In this document: positions 7,794-16,909 of the stretch, piece after piece
Layout: every line of letters starts with the position of its first letter
Position numbering within the stretch: position 1 is the first letter of the stretch
Source of the DNA: an uncultured Clostridium sp.
GTDB taxonomy: Bacteria > Bacillota > Clostridia > Clostridiales > Clostridiaceae
NCBI RefSeq assembly: GCF_937920395.1
Contig: NZ_CALEVF010000037.1
Span: forward strand, 1 to 64,000
Direction of reading: 5' to 3'
Length of the DNA stretch: 64,000 nucleotides
The notes under the pieces: generated by a model
The model's database searches: none
What the model saw: only the letters and a program-made list of their open reading frames with translations
What the model was told of the DNA's origin: nothing
Program-made: the position numbers and the translations under genes

Positions 7794-9110
7794 ATGATAT
7801 CTCTAAATTTTGAGTATTTAATGAATAAAATTCCTGATATTGATTACACTTATTCCGAAGGTGTGGTAAAGAATGTTATAGGACTTACTATTGAAGTTCA
7901 AGGAATAACAGCTTTCGTTGGTGAAGTATGTAATATTTATAATATGTTAAATGAAAAAATTCCATGCGAAGTTGTTGGGTTCCGTGATAAAGATGTAATA
8001 CTAATGCCCCTTGGAGAATTGGTGGGTATATCACCAGGATGTCGCGTTGTACCAACGGGAAGTCCCTTGACTGTTAAATGTTCTGATGAATTGTTTGGTA
8101 AGGTATTAGATGGACTAGGAAATCCATTAAATGATGGTGAAATTACAAGTTACATAGCTTATTCTTTGAATGCATCTCCTCCAGATCCTTTAAAAAGGCG
8201 CAGAATAAAAGAAATTTTGCCTACTGGAATTAGAGCAATTGATGGATTTTTAACTTGCGGCGAAGGCCAAAGAGTTGGTATATTTGCTGGAAGTGGAGTA
8301 GGAAAGAGTACAACCCTTGGAATGATTGCAAAAGGAGCAAAAGCAGATGTAAATGTTATTGCACTTATTGGTGAAAGAGGACGTGAGGTACGGGACTTTA
8401 TAGAAAAAGATTTAGGAATTGATGGAATGAAAAAATCTATTATCGTATGTGCAACTTCGGATAAACCAGCATTAGTAAGATTAAAAGGTGCATTCACAGC
8501 GACTGCTATTGCAGAATATTTTAGGGATCAAGGGAAAAAAGTAATTTTAATGATGGATTCAGTAACAAGGTTTGCTATGGCTCAAAGAGAAATAGGACTT
8601 GCTATTGGTGAACCTCCAGCGAGTAAAGGATATACTCCATCAGTATTTGCAATGTTACCTAAATTAATGGAACGTAGCGGCATGTCAGATAAGGGATCAA
8701 TTACAGCTTTTTATACTGTTCTTGTAGATGGAGATGATTTTAATGAGCCGATAGCAGATGCAGTACGTGGAATACTAGATGGACATATAGTTTTATCTAG
8801 AGCACTCGCTGCTAAAAATCATTATCCAGCCATCGATGTTCTAAGCAGTGTGAGCAGGCTAATGCCTGAGATAACTACAAAGGAGCATAAACAAGCTGCT
8901 TCTTTAGCAAGAGATTTAATGGCAACTTATAAAGATTCTGAAGATTTAATAAATATTGGTGCTTACGTTAAGGGTAGTAATAAAAAAATAGATAAAGCAA
9001 TTAAGTACAATGACAGCATAGAGGCCTATTTAAGACAAGGTATAAATGAAAATACTGATTTTGAAGTTAGCTTAAACGTGTTAGAAAATATGTTTAACCA
9101 CATTTCATAA
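7794..9110 (+). CDS. fliI: Flagellum-specific export ATPase FliI
   Basis: F1-beta-like hexameric ATPase that energises substrate entry to the export gate; 438 residues, family length. Walker A GSGVGKST is at residues 166-173 and Walker B VILMMD at 250-255; GERGREVRDF and EPPASKGYTPSVFAMLPKL are also present. The gene sits in the fliH-fliI-fliJ order of the soluble export complex. Confidence 0.98.
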   Translation: MISLNFEYLMNKIPDIDYTYSEGVVKNVIGLTIEVQGITAFVGEVCNIYNMLNEKIPCEVVGFRDKDVILMPLGELVGISPGCRVVPTGSPLTVKCSDELFGKVLDGLGNPLNDGEITSYIAYSLNASPPDPLKRRRIKEILPTGIRAIDGFLTCGEGQRVGIFAGSGVGKSTTLGMIAKGAKADVNVIALIGERGREVRDFIEKDLGIDGMKKSIIVCATSDKPALVRLKGAFTATAIAEYFRDQGKKVILMMDSVTRFAMAQREIGLAIGEPPASKGYTPSVFAMLPKLMERSGMSDKGSITAFYTVLVDGDDFNEPIADAVRGILDGHIVLSRALAAKNHYPAIDVLSSVSRLMPEITTKEHKQAASLARDLMATYKDSEDLINIGAYVKGSNKKIDKAIKYNDSIEAYLRQGINENTDFEVSLNVLENMFNHIS

Positions 9111-9137
9111 AAGGTTCTTTGGGAGGGGGTATTTGTA

Positions 9138-9590
9138 TTGGCTGATTTGTATAAATTTAGACTACAAAAACTTCTTGATATTAGAAAAGATTATGAAGAC
9201 AAAAGCAAAATTCAATTTAAAGAAGCTCAAAGGGAAAAAGATTTGGTAGAAAAGGATCTAAATGGCCTTAAAGAAAAATATCAGAACCATAGAAATATAG
9301 ATTGTTATGAATCGATAGTTCATCAGAAAATCAAACAAAATTATTTGAATGCTTTAAATTTTGCAATTGACAAAAATACAGCAGTCTTAGAGGATAAAGA
9401 TAAAATATTAGAGGAAAAGAGACAAGAACTGAAAAAATGTCAAGTTGAAAAAAAAACTGTTGAAATCTTGAAAGAAAAGCAGAAAAGTGCTTTTTTAAAA
9501 GAACAAGATTTAATAGAACAAAAGTCAAATGATGAGTTCGCACTCTTTGCTTTTATTAGAAATAATCCCAAAATACATGAAAATAAATAG
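9138..9590 (+). CDS. fliJ: Flagellar export protein FliJ
   Basis: Coiled-coil stalk of the FliI hexamer and escort of export chaperones; 150 residues, almost entirely charged helix. The N-terminus ADLYKFRLQKLLDIRKDYED is typical. The start is a TTG at 9138, supported by a GGGAGGGGG site 8 bases upstream; no in-frame ATG fits. It lies directly between fliI and fliK. Confidence 0.9.
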   Translation: MADLYKFRLQKLLDIRKDYEDKSKIQFKEAQREKDLVEKDLNGLKEKYQNHRNIDCYESIVHQKIKQNYLNALNFAIDKNTAVLEDKDKILEEKRQELKKCQVEKKTVEILKEKQKSAFLKEQDLIEQKSNDEFALFAFIRNNPKIHENK

Positions 9591-9648
9591 ATAAAGCTAT
9601 TTACTCTGTTTATTTATACTTACTATTTTAGTAAAGGAGGTGAAAAAA

Positions 9649-12459
9649 GTGAATGTAAACATTAATGTGAATTCCAATGTTGATTATAGAAAATCTAGTC
9701 TATCAAAATTATCAAATACAAAAGAAAAATTCGAAAAAATTTTGGGTGATAATGAAGTAAGTTCTAAGAAGTTTTTGCTTTCGAATGTTTATAAAGAATA
9801 CAATGGAGAGCAAAAATTGGGTAAAACAATTAATGAAAATCAAACGGATGATATTGAAAAAACAAATGTGAAACCATCCAATGCAGTAACGGCCACAGAA
9901 AAATCTATTGATGAAATTTCTCAGATGGAGAATTTGTTAGAGTCTTTGGATTCTTTAATTCAAAGTGTAGAGAAAGTGACAACTAATAGTACTACTAATG
10001 ATAAAAATAAACTTGATTCTAGTAATTTAGAAAAGATGGTTGAAGAACATTTAGTAGGAGTAGGTAAATTAGCCCCTGAAACAAAAGTTATTCTAAAAAA
10101 TAGTCTTAATGAAATAGTTGATTTGCTCGATAAGTCAAAGGTAGATAACGTCACCATACCTCAAATACTTGATGTAATACAGAAGCTAAGTAATCAAGTT
10201 GATGCGGCTAAAGGAAATGTTAGTTTATTAAAAGTAGTTAGTGATAAAAACAAAGTTACTTTGGATAATTCATCAGATAATAATATTAACGATGAATTAA
10301 AATCTAAGGTAATAAATTTTGTAAAGGTAGCTATTGATGTTATAAAACAAAATCCGGAAAAACCTTCGGAGCAATTGGTAGGCAAAGACAAATCTGCTGA
10401 AAATGTAGTACAAGTACAGCAAGTCCTACAATCATTAAGTTTAATTTTTCAAGAATTAGCTAAAGTGAATACTACTACTAGTACTAATAATACTAATAAT
10501 GATAATGATAAAAATAAACTTGATTCTAGTAATTTAGAAAAGATGGTTAAAGAACATTTAGTTGGAGTAGGTAAATTAGCCCCTGAAACAAAAGCTATTC
10601 TAAAAAATAGTCTTAATGAAATAGTTGCTTTGCTAGATAAGTCAAAGGTAAATAATGTCACCATACCTCAAATACTTGATGTAATACAGAAACTAAGTAC
10701 TCGAGTTGATGCGGCAAAAGGAAATCTAAACTCATTAAAAGTAGTTAGTGATAAAAATACAGTTGTTTTGCATAATTCATCAGATGATAATATTAATAAT
10801 GAATTAAAATCTAAGGTAATAAATTTTGTAAAGGTAGCTATTGATGTTTTAAAACAAAATCCAGAAAAACCTGTGGAACAATTGGTAGGCAAAGACAAAT
10901 CTGCTGAAAATGTAGTACAAGTGCAGCAAGTATTACAATCATTAAGTTCGGTTTTTCAAGAATTAGCAAAAGTGACAACAACTACTAATAATAATAATGA
11001 TGATAAAAATAAACTTGATTCTAGTAATTTAGAAAAAATGGTTGAAGAACATTTAGTTGGAGTAGACAAATTAGCGCCTAATACAAAGAATATACTAAAA
11101 AACTATCTTAGCGATGTCGCAACTTTAATTAAAAAATCAAAAGACAATAACAATAATTCTACACAAATAGTTGAGGTGTTACAAAAACTAACTAATCAAG
11201 TAGAAGGAATAAAGGCAAATCGAAGTTTATTGAAAGGGGATGATAAGAGCAATATACTGCCGAGTACGGCTGCAGTTGAGGAAACGACAACAATTAACTT
11301 GAAGACTTCGCAGGAAGATAATGAACTAAAAGCAAAAGTAATAAATTTTGTAGGGGTGGCTATTGATGCACAAAAACAAAATAGCGATAATTCAGTAGAT
11401 CAATTGGTAGGAAAAAATGAAAATACTGATAAAGTGTCAAAAGTTCAGCAAGTAATACAATCATTGAGTTTAGTGCTTCAAAGTGTAGAAAAAGCTACCA
11501 CCACCACCACTAATAATGAACTTAACTCTATTAACTTAGAACAATTGGTAGGAGTAGATAAATTAACACCAGAAATAAAAACTTTGCTTAAAAATAATCT
11601 TACTGAAATAGTGGATTTGATTGAAAAGTCAAAAAATAACAATCTGGCTCCGTTAAAAATACTTGATGTTCTACAAAAATTAACTACTGAAGTAAAAAGT
11701 GTAAATGGAAATTTCAAATTATTAAAAGTTATTAATTCCCAAATTTTCATGAAAAATAGTCAAGAAAATTTAATTAAAGATAACCTATTAACAAAGGTAA
11801 TAAAGCAAGGTATAAAAACTACATCTGTAATTACTCCTGTAAATCAAATGCAAAATTTGGGTGATGCTGGTCAAAATAATAAATCTTCAGATAGTAATTC
11901 GTTTGAGGAAAAATTTCTTAACAATTTGATTAGTAAAGATAAGAATGAAACAAAAATATCAAAAGTTGTTAATTTTATGGGTCAATTTGAAGCTGCAAAG
12001 GATGTAGAACCAACGAAAGCTGTAATATCTAATATAACAATTAATAAAAATAATTTTGAAGTTGATGTAATTAAAAATATAAAATTTATGGATATTAATA
12101 ATGTTAAAGATTTGATAGTAAAAATGAATCCTAAGGAACTTGGAGAAGTAATAATTAAGATTACTATGGAAAGTGGAATTATGAAGGCTAATATTTCTGC
12201 TCAAAATAAGGATACTTATAACTTACTAAATGTCAATATACAAGATATAAGTGATAAGTTAAAAAATATGGAAATTAAAATCCATAGTTTAGATATAAAT
12301 ATATATGAGGATTCAACATTTTTTAGTAAGAATTCAAGCGGAAGAAATAACGATGGTAGACAAAATAATAATTCAAAACCAAGTGCTAATGTAGAAGAAG
12401 ACATTGCTATAACCAATAATTATGTTATAGAAGAAAATCAAGTAAATAAATTTGTTTAG
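9649..12459 (+). CDS. fliK: Very long repeat-containing hook-length control protein FliK
   Basis: FliK is exported during hook growth, acts as a length ruler and switches FlhB specificity. I choose GTG 9649 (936 residues), 8 bases after AGGAGG; the GTG at 9640 overlaps that site. The C-terminal Flg_hook domain (about residues 812-890) is clear: IVKMNPKELGEVIIKI and NISAQNKDTYNLLNVN. Residues about 118-700 consist of three full and one partial copy of a roughly 165-residue repeat linked by Asn/Thr-rich spacers. The family is commonly 350-600 residues, so this is an unusually extended ruler. Confidence 0.92.
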   Translation: MNVNINVNSNVDYRKSSLSKLSNTKEKFEKILGDNEVSSKKFLLSNVYKEYNGEQKLGKTINENQTDDIEKTNVKPSNAVTATEKSIDEISQMENLLESLDSLIQSVEKVTTNSTTNDKNKLDSSNLEKMVEEHLVGVGKLAPETKVILKNSLNEIVDLLDKSKVDNVTIPQILDVIQKLSNQVDAAKGNVSLLKVVSDKNKVTLDNSSDNNINDELKSKVINFVKVAIDVIKQNPEKPSEQLVGKDKSAENVVQVQQVLQSLSLIFQELAKVNTTTSTNNTNNDNDKNKLDSSNLEKMVKEHLVGVGKLAPETKAILKNSLNEIVALLDKSKVNNVTIPQILDVIQKLSTRVDAAKGNLNSLKVVSDKNTVVLHNSSDDNINNELKSKVINFVKVAIDVLKQNPEKPVEQLVGKDKSAENVVQVQQVLQSLSSVFQELAKVTTTTNNNNDDKNKLDSSNLEKMVEEHLVGVDKLAPNTKNILKNYLSDVATLIKKSKDNNNNSTQIVEVLQKLTNQVEGIKANRSLLKGDDKSNILPSTAAVEETTTINLKTSQEDNELKAKVINFVGVAIDAQKQNSDNSVDQLVGKNENTDKVSKVQQVIQSLSLVLQSVEKATTTTTNNELNSINLEQLVGVDKLTPEIKTLLKNNLTEIVDLIEKSKNNNLAPLKILDVLQKLTTEVKSVNGNFKLLKVINSQIFMKNSQENLIKDNLLTKVIKQGIKTTSVITPVNQMQNLGDAGQNNKSSDSNSFEEKFLNNLISKDKNETKISKVVNFMGQFEAAKDVEPTKAVISNITINKNNFEVDVIKNIKFMDINNVKDLIVKMNPKELGEVIIKITMESGIMKANISAQNKDTYNLLNVNIQDISDKLKNMEIKIHSLDINIYEDSTFFSKNSSGRNNDGRQNNNSKPSANVEEDIAITNNYVIEENQVNKFV
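10000..11757 (+). repeat. Tandem coding repeat inside fliK
   Basis: Unit 1 begins at 10000, unit 2 at 10507, unit 3 at 11002, and a shortened unit 4 at about 11518. Periods are 507, 495 and 516 bases, all multiples of three. Each unit starts DKNKLDSSNLEKMV, continues with a VGV-KLAP-TK-LKN block, an ILDVIQKLS block and a VINFVKVAIDV block, and ends in an Asn/Thr run. Units 1 and 2 are almost identical in DNA over long stretches, so that duplication is recent or kept uniform by conversion; units 3 and 4 are clearly diverged. Confidence 0.92.
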
Positions 12460-12499
12460 GTATCTACGAATATAAATAAGTCTAAAAGGGGTGATGAAA

Positions 12500-13162
12500 A
12501 TGGCAAATGATGTGACAGCCGCATCCAATACAGATAAGGCAAGTTTAGCTAGTGCAACTAACAGAGGAACGGCAATTGTTAAAAAAGATGCAGCAATAGA
12601 TCAAAATTCATTCTTGAAAATTCTTTCGGCAGAACTTACAAATCAAGACCCGACAAATGCTAAGGATGGTACAGAATTTGTAGCTCAAATGGCACAGTTT
12701 GCGTCAATGGAACAAATGAATAATTTAAATAGCACTATGTCCTTTTCTAGTTCAGCGTCTTTAGTTGGTAAGTTAGTAGCTTTTAGCAGTTACGATGATA
12801 AAGGAGTGCAATATGGTGGAACTGTACAGGCTGTTTATAAAGATTCAGGTTCAACATATATTGCTGTAAAATTGGCAGATGGATCTACAAAAGATTTCCC
12901 AGCTGACACTTTATCAGATGTTATAGATTCAGCTGATACTATACCCAGTTCTTCAAATGTTAATACTACATTTTCTTCGGCTATAAGTTTAATGAGTAAA
13001 CAAGTTGATACGGTAGCATTATCCGATGGAAAAGTATATTCAGGAACTGTTACAAGTGTGTCAAAGGATTCAACAGGAACTAAATTAACTATAACTTATA
13101 AAGAAAATGGTGTAGATGTCACTAAAGATATAAGCTATGATGATATCTCGAAAGTAGAATAA
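12500..13162 (+). CDS. flgD: Flagellar hook-capping protein FlgD
   Basis: Scaffold cap needed for hook polymerisation; 220 residues from ATG 12500 (AAGGGGTGA lies just upstream; the GTG at 12491 overlaps it). The conserved N-terminal block is present: FLKILSAELTNQDPTNAKDG followed by FVAQMAQFASMEQMNNLN. The rest holds the FlgD tudor-like and Ig-like region. It lies between the length ruler fliK and the hook gene flgE, as usual in Firmicutes. Confidence 0.95.
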   Translation: MANDVTAASNTDKASLASATNRGTAIVKKDAAIDQNSFLKILSAELTNQDPTNAKDGTEFVAQMAQFASMEQMNNLNSTMSFSSSASLVGKLVAFSSYDDKGVQYGGTVQAVYKDSGSTYIAVKLADGSTKDFPADTLSDVIDSADTIPSSSNVNTTFSSAISLMSKQVDTVALSDGKVYSGTVTSVSKDSTGTKLTITYKENGVDVTKDISYDDISKVE

Positions 13163-13191
13163 TTAATTAATATGGCAAGGTGATGTTAAAT

Positions 13192-13614
13192 ATGTCTTAC
13201 AGAGTAGTAAATGGAAAATTATACTCAACTGCAGACTTTACTGAGTATTCTAAAATAGGTACTCAAAATGAAAAAGGCAAAGTTAAAAAAGAACAAGCCA
13301 CATATAACAAAGATAACAGTTCTTTTAACCAAATTTTAAATACACAGATTAAAAAAGAAGAAGGGTTCACTATATCAGCTCATGCGGCGCAAAGGCTTAA
13401 TAGTCGTAACATTGATTTTAATGATGTTGATATGAAAAAGGTTAATGATGGAATAAATATGGCAGATAAAAAAGGTGCAAAACAAGCTTTAATCTTATAT
13501 AAAGACATGGCATTAATTACTAGTATTAAAAATAGAACGGTAATCACTGCAATGGACAAAAATGAAAGTAAGGGAAAAATAATAACCAATATAGATAGCG
13601 TAGTTATGATATAA
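13192..13614 (+). CDS. Flagellar operon protein, TIGR02530 family
   Basis: About 140 residues from the ATG at 13192, which follows AAGGTGA. The conserved core is FTISAHAAQRLNSRNIDFND, with a following block ALILYKDMALITSIKNRTVI, the pattern of the small family found between flgD and flgE in Clostridia and Bacilli. Its biochemical role is not established to my knowledge. Neighbours on both sides are hook assembly genes, so a hook-stage role is likely. Confidence 0.85.
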   Translation: MSYRVVNGKLYSTADFTEYSKIGTQNEKGKVKKEQATYNKDNSSFNQILNTQIKKEEGFTISAHAAQRLNSRNIDFNDVDMKKVNDGINMADKKGAKQALILYKDMALITSIKNRTVITAMDKNESKGKIITNIDSVVMI

Positions 13615-13728
13615 GCCGGACCTTTTAGGAAGCTTAACTTTGCAGAAGGATAGAAGCAAAGTGATAAATTAAAAATTGTAATTGCGATTTAACTATATTG
13701 AAATACAATAAAAATTGGAGGTATTATT

Positions 13729-14652
13729 ATGTTAAAATCATTTTATTCAGGTATAAGCGGACTTAAAGTAAATCAGGTAAAGTTGGATATTATAGGAAAT
13801 AATATAGCTAATGTAGGGACTACAGCCTTTAAAAGCTCAAGAGTTAGGTTTAAAGATATGGTTAGTCAAAATGTTACTGAGGCTGCAGCTAATACAACAA
13901 GTTTAGGTGGAGTTAATGCAAAACAAGTAGGTCTTGGAGTGCAAATATCAGGAATAGACACTATTGTAGGTCAAGGCACAATGCAGCCAACATCTAGAAA
14001 TCTCGATGTTGCTATTGATGGCGAAGGGTATTTGATAGTTGCCAAGGGCCCTACCGGTGGGACAGTAACATTAGCAGCAAATAAAGTAACTGGAGCAGAC
14101 ACTGGAACAGAAATTTCATATACTAGAGATGGAGCTTTAATTAAAGATGATGCTGGGCATTTAGTTACATCAGATGGAGCTAGGGTAATGGGTTATGCTA
14201 TAGATGCTACAGGTAAAGCAACTTCAACACCACTTATTTCATTATCAATACCAGATTCAGTTCCAGCAACTACAGGAAAGAAAGTAACTAGTTTTACTAT
14301 AGCAAAGGATGGAGTTATTAATGTCGTTTTAGCAGATGGTACTGTTTCTGCAGTTGGACAGATTGCAATGGCATCATTTAGTAATCCAGAAGGACTTAAA
14401 AAAACTGGTAACAACCTATACCAAAGTACTTCTAACTCAGGGGGAGCTGTTGTTAGATCAGGATTAGGAGCTACTACTGACAACAGCAGTGGTTATGGTG
14501 ATATGCTTTCAGGAATGCTCGAGATGTCAAATGTTGATCTTTCTGAGCAGTTTACAGATATGATAATTGCACAAAGGGCTTTCCAAGCATCAGGTAAGTC
14601 GATTACTACTGGAGATGAAATATTACAGGAATTAATAGGTCTAAAGAGGTAA
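13729..14652 (+). CDS. flgE: Flagellar hook protein FlgE
   Basis: Hook subunit, 307 residues, within the short range seen in Firmicutes. The N-terminus (LKSFYSGISGLKVNQVKLDI, then IGNNIANVGTTAFKSSR) and C-terminus (SNVDLSEQFTDMIIAQRAFQ) are the shared axial-protein signatures. A ribosome binding site GGAGG precedes the ATG. The 114-base gap before it contains an imperfect hairpin (ACTTTGC with GCAAAGT, about 13638-13664) but no recognisable riboswitch. Confidence 0.93.
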   Translation: MLKSFYSGISGLKVNQVKLDIIGNNIANVGTTAFKSSRVRFKDMVSQNVTEAAANTTSLGGVNAKQVGLGVQISGIDTIVGQGTMQPTSRNLDVAIDGEGYLIVAKGPTGGTVTLAANKVTGADTGTEISYTRDGALIKDDAGHLVTSDGARVMGYAIDATGKATSTPLISLSIPDSVPATTGKKVTSFTIAKDGVINVVLADGTVSAVGQIAMASFSNPEGLKKTGNNLYQSTSNSGGAVVRSGLGATTDNSSGYGDMLSGMLEMSNVDLSEQFTDMIIAQRAFQASGKSITTGDEILQELIGLKR

Positions 14653-14685
14653 TAGAGGATATAAAATATTAACATAAAATTTGTA

Positions 14686-14719
14686 ATAAGTCTCAAATAT
14701 TTTAGTATTTGAGACTTAT
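14686..14719. other. Perfect 14-bp hairpin between flgE and flbD
   Basis: ATAAGTCTCAAATA (14686-14699) pairs perfectly with TATTTGAGACTTAT (14706-14719) around a 6-base loop. No T run follows, so it is not a standard terminator; it may be an mRNA stability or processing element, or a partial terminator that reduces expression of downstream genes. Confidence 0.6.
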
Positions 14720-14766
14720 CCAATTTGTATAATCTTAAGTATAAAACAAATCATAGGAGGGTACCC

Positions 14767-14958
14767 ATGATAAGACTTACAGGTTTTAATAAAAAAGAAT
14801 TTATCTTAAATGCTGAAGTTATTGAAAAAATAGAAATGATGCCAGAAACATTAATAACATTAATAAATGGGAAAAAGTATATTGTAATTGAAGAGGCGGA
14901 AGAAGTAGTCGAGAAAGTAATAAAGTATAAAAAGAGGATATTTTCTGGTGAGTTTTAG
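14767..14958 (+). CDS. flbD: Flagellar FlbD/SwrD family protein
   Basis: A 63-residue protein starting MIRLTGFNKKEFILNAEVIE, the typical FlbD start; it also carries TLINGKKYIVIEEAEEVVEK. In B. subtilis the homologue SwrD raises motor torque, probably through stator function. The start at 14767 is fixed by AGGAGGGT just upstream. In many Clostridia motA-motB follow this gene; here fliL follows directly. Confidence 0.9.
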   Translation: MIRLTGFNKKEFILNAEVIEKIEMMPETLITLINGKKYIVIEEAEEVVEKVIKYKKRIFSGEF

Positions 14959-14972
14959 GAGGTAATTACGAA

Positions 14973-15425
14973 ATGAGTGAAAAAATAAAAAAAACGAACG
15001 TTTTTAAAATAGTTATTATAGTTTTATTATTATTAATTTTAGTTGGAGGAGCTGCTTTTGGAGGTATGTATTATTTTGGTAATAATACAGCATCAGCAAC
15101 ATCTAAAGCAAAGGTAGTTACAGAGAATACTTATTCATTAGATGAGTTCTTAGTAAATCTTTTAGATGATAATGGATTGCTATACCTTAAGGTTACAGTT
15201 TATCTTGGCTATGAAGAAAATGCGAAATTAGCTGCAGAATTGGTGACACAAAAGCCAATTATTAGGGATATAGTCAATACTTATCTGAGATCAAAACGAA
15301 GTGTTGACTTTGCGTCTACTGGTCTTGTTTCAATAAAGAGTGATTTAATAAATAGATTAAATCCTATTTTAACAAAAGGAAAAATATCTCATATATATTT
15401 TAATAACATAGTAATAAGTAGGTGA
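14973..15425 (+). CDS. fliL: Flagellar basal body-associated protein FliL
   Basis: A 150-residue single-pass membrane protein that surrounds and supports stator units. A lysine-rich N-terminus is followed by a membrane segment at about residues 13-34 (IVIIVLLLLILVGGAAFGGM) and the extracytoplasmic FliL domain (YSLDEFLVNLLDDNGLLYLK; LVTQKPIIRDIVNTYLRSK). GGAGG precedes the ATG. Confidence 0.93.
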   Translation: MSEKIKKTNVFKIVIIVLLLLILVGGAAFGGMYYFGNNTASATSKAKVVTENTYSLDEFLVNLLDDNGLLYLKVTVYLGYEENAKLAAELVTQKPIIRDIVNTYLRSKRSVDFASTGLVSIKSDLINRLNPILTKGKISHIYFNNIVISR

Positions 15426-15432
15426 TAAAATA

Positions 15433-15810
15433 ATGAATAATGAATTTTTAATACTGATTTTTAAAATTATAATATTTTTGCCTTTCATATTATTTATGTT
15501 ATATTTGTCCTTAAAATATGGTGGCACTAAACTTAGAAAATTGCAAGATGGTAGATATATGAGAGTACTCGATAGAATCTCTTTATCTAAGGAAAACAGT
15601 ATAGCAGTTGTAAAAATAGGGGATAAAGCTTATGCATTATCATCAAGTTCAAGAGATATTAAAATTTTATTTGAATTACCTAGTGAAGAAATTATAAAAA
15701 TTGAGAATATTAAAGAGCTACCTCAATATGAGGACATGAAGGAACTATTCAAAAAGCATATTTTGAAAAAGGAAACCAAAGAGGAAGTTAAATATGAAAA
15801 TAAAAAATAA
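15433..15810 (+). CDS. fliO: Flagellar export apparatus protein FliO (FliZ-like)
   Basis: A 125-residue protein with one N-terminal membrane segment (about residues 5-27) and a small cytoplasmic domain, RVLDRISLSKENSIAVVKIG followed by AYALSSSSRDIKILFEL, the FliO pattern. FliO assists assembly of the FliP ring. It overlaps the start of fliP by 17 bases, the usual fliO-fliP linkage. Confidence 0.88.
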   Translation: MNNEFLILIFKIIIFLPFILFMLYLSLKYGGTKLRKLQDGRYMRVLDRISLSKENSIAVVKIGDKAYALSSSSRDIKILFELPSEEIIKIENIKELPQYEDMKELFKKHILKKETKEEVKYENKK

Positions 15811-16618
15811 AAACTTACTTGTTTTTGCGATAGCGCTGGTGATAATCAGCATAGCTACCGTACATATTGCAAACGCAACTACATTACCAATACCTAAAAT
15901 TAATATTTCAGTTGATAATGCAAATACACCCAAAGAATATGTTGATAATATTAAATTATTATTGCTTCTAACAGTACTTACGCTTTTACCATCAATTATT
16001 ATAATGTCTACTAGTTTTGTAAGAATAATAATAGTTTTATCTTTATTTAAAAATGCTATTGGTGTTCAAAATGCAATACCCAAGGAAGTTATAATGGGTC
16101 TTGCACTATTTTTAACATTTTTCACTATGGCACCGACATTTACAAAAATTAATAATGATGCCTTAACTCCATATCTAAATAATAAAATAACTCAATCGGT
16201 AGCAATAGAAAAGGGTTCAAAACCAATGAGGGATTTTATGCTAAAACAGACAAGAGCGAAGGATTTAAAACTTTTTTTAGATGTAGGAAAATTGGAAGAT
16301 ACAGTTAAAAATCAAGTAGATGAAAATGGTAATGAAGTACTTAAAAATGGAAAGCCTGTTGTCACTTATGATAAAGTGCCGCTATATGCTGTTGTCCCAT
16401 CGTTTTTAATAAGCGAATTAAGACGAGCTTTTGAAATGGGATTTTTATTATTTATACCGTTTATTATAATAGATATCGTAACAGGAAGTATTCTCATGGC
16501 TATGGGAATGATGATGTTACCACCAGTTATGATTTCTCTCCCATTTAAATTATTGCTATTTGTTATGTGTGATGGGTGGAATCTACTTGTAAAATCTTTA
16601 ATTATGAGTTTTAGTTGA
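15794..16618 (+). CDS. fliP: Flagellar export gate protein FliP
   Basis: Core pore-forming subunit of the type III export gate; 274 residues. The cleavable-type N-terminal hydrophobic segment (about 8-25) is followed by membrane helices. Conserved stretches include SFVRIIIVLSLFKNAIGVQN and LFIPFIIIDIVTGSILMAMG followed by MMMLPPVMISLPFKLLLFV. Its ATG follows GAGGAAGTTAAAT within the end of fliO. Confidence 0.97.
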   Translation: MKIKNKNLLVFAIALVIISIATVHIANATTLPIPKINISVDNANTPKEYVDNIKLLLLLTVLTLLPSIIIMSTSFVRIIIVLSLFKNAIGVQNAIPKEVIMGLALFLTFFTMAPTFTKINNDALTPYLNNKITQSVAIEKGSKPMRDFMLKQTRAKDLKLFLDVGKLEDTVKNQVDENGNEVLKNGKPVVTYDKVPLYAVVPSFLISELRRAFEMGFLLFIPFIIIDIVTGSILMAMGMMMLPPVMISLPFKLLLFVMCDGWNLLVKSLIMSFS

Positions 16619-16628
16619 GGTGAATTAA

Positions 16629-16898
16629 ATGACAGAAAGCATGGTATTATCTGTAATAAAAGATGCTATTTATACTGCGATAATGGTATCTGCTCCGATT
16701 TTAGTTGTAGCTACTGTAGTAGGCCTAATAATAAGTATATTTCAAGCTACTACTCAAATTCAAGAGCAAACATTAACTTTTGTGCCAAAACTAGTTGCAG
16801 TAGCTTTAATTGGCTTATTAATGGGTAGTTGGATGCTTCACATTATGATTGATTTTACAACGAGAATTTTTGGAATTATTGCTAATATGGGAGGCTAG
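16629..16898 (+). CDS. fliQ: Flagellar export gate protein FliQ
   Basis: An 89-residue protein with two membrane helices that wraps the FliP/FliR channel. Conserved features are APILVVATVVGLIISIFQAT, TQIQEQTLTFVPKLVAV and the Gly-rich second helix. It lies between fliP and the fliR-flhB fusion. Confidence 0.96.
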   Translation: MTESMVLSVIKDAIYTAIMVSAPILVVATVVGLIISIFQATTQIQEQTLTFVPKLVAVALIGLLMGSWMLHIMIDFTTRIFGIIANMGG

Positions 16899-16909
16899 GT
16901 GTAATTGAA

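Noticed and set aside
13615..13728. Possible c-di-GMP riboswitch between the TIGR02530 gene and flgE
   Set aside because: A hairpin with ACTTTGC/GCAAAGT and some GC-rich bases are present, but the conserved GEMM core is not. It is mid-operon, where such a switch would be odd.
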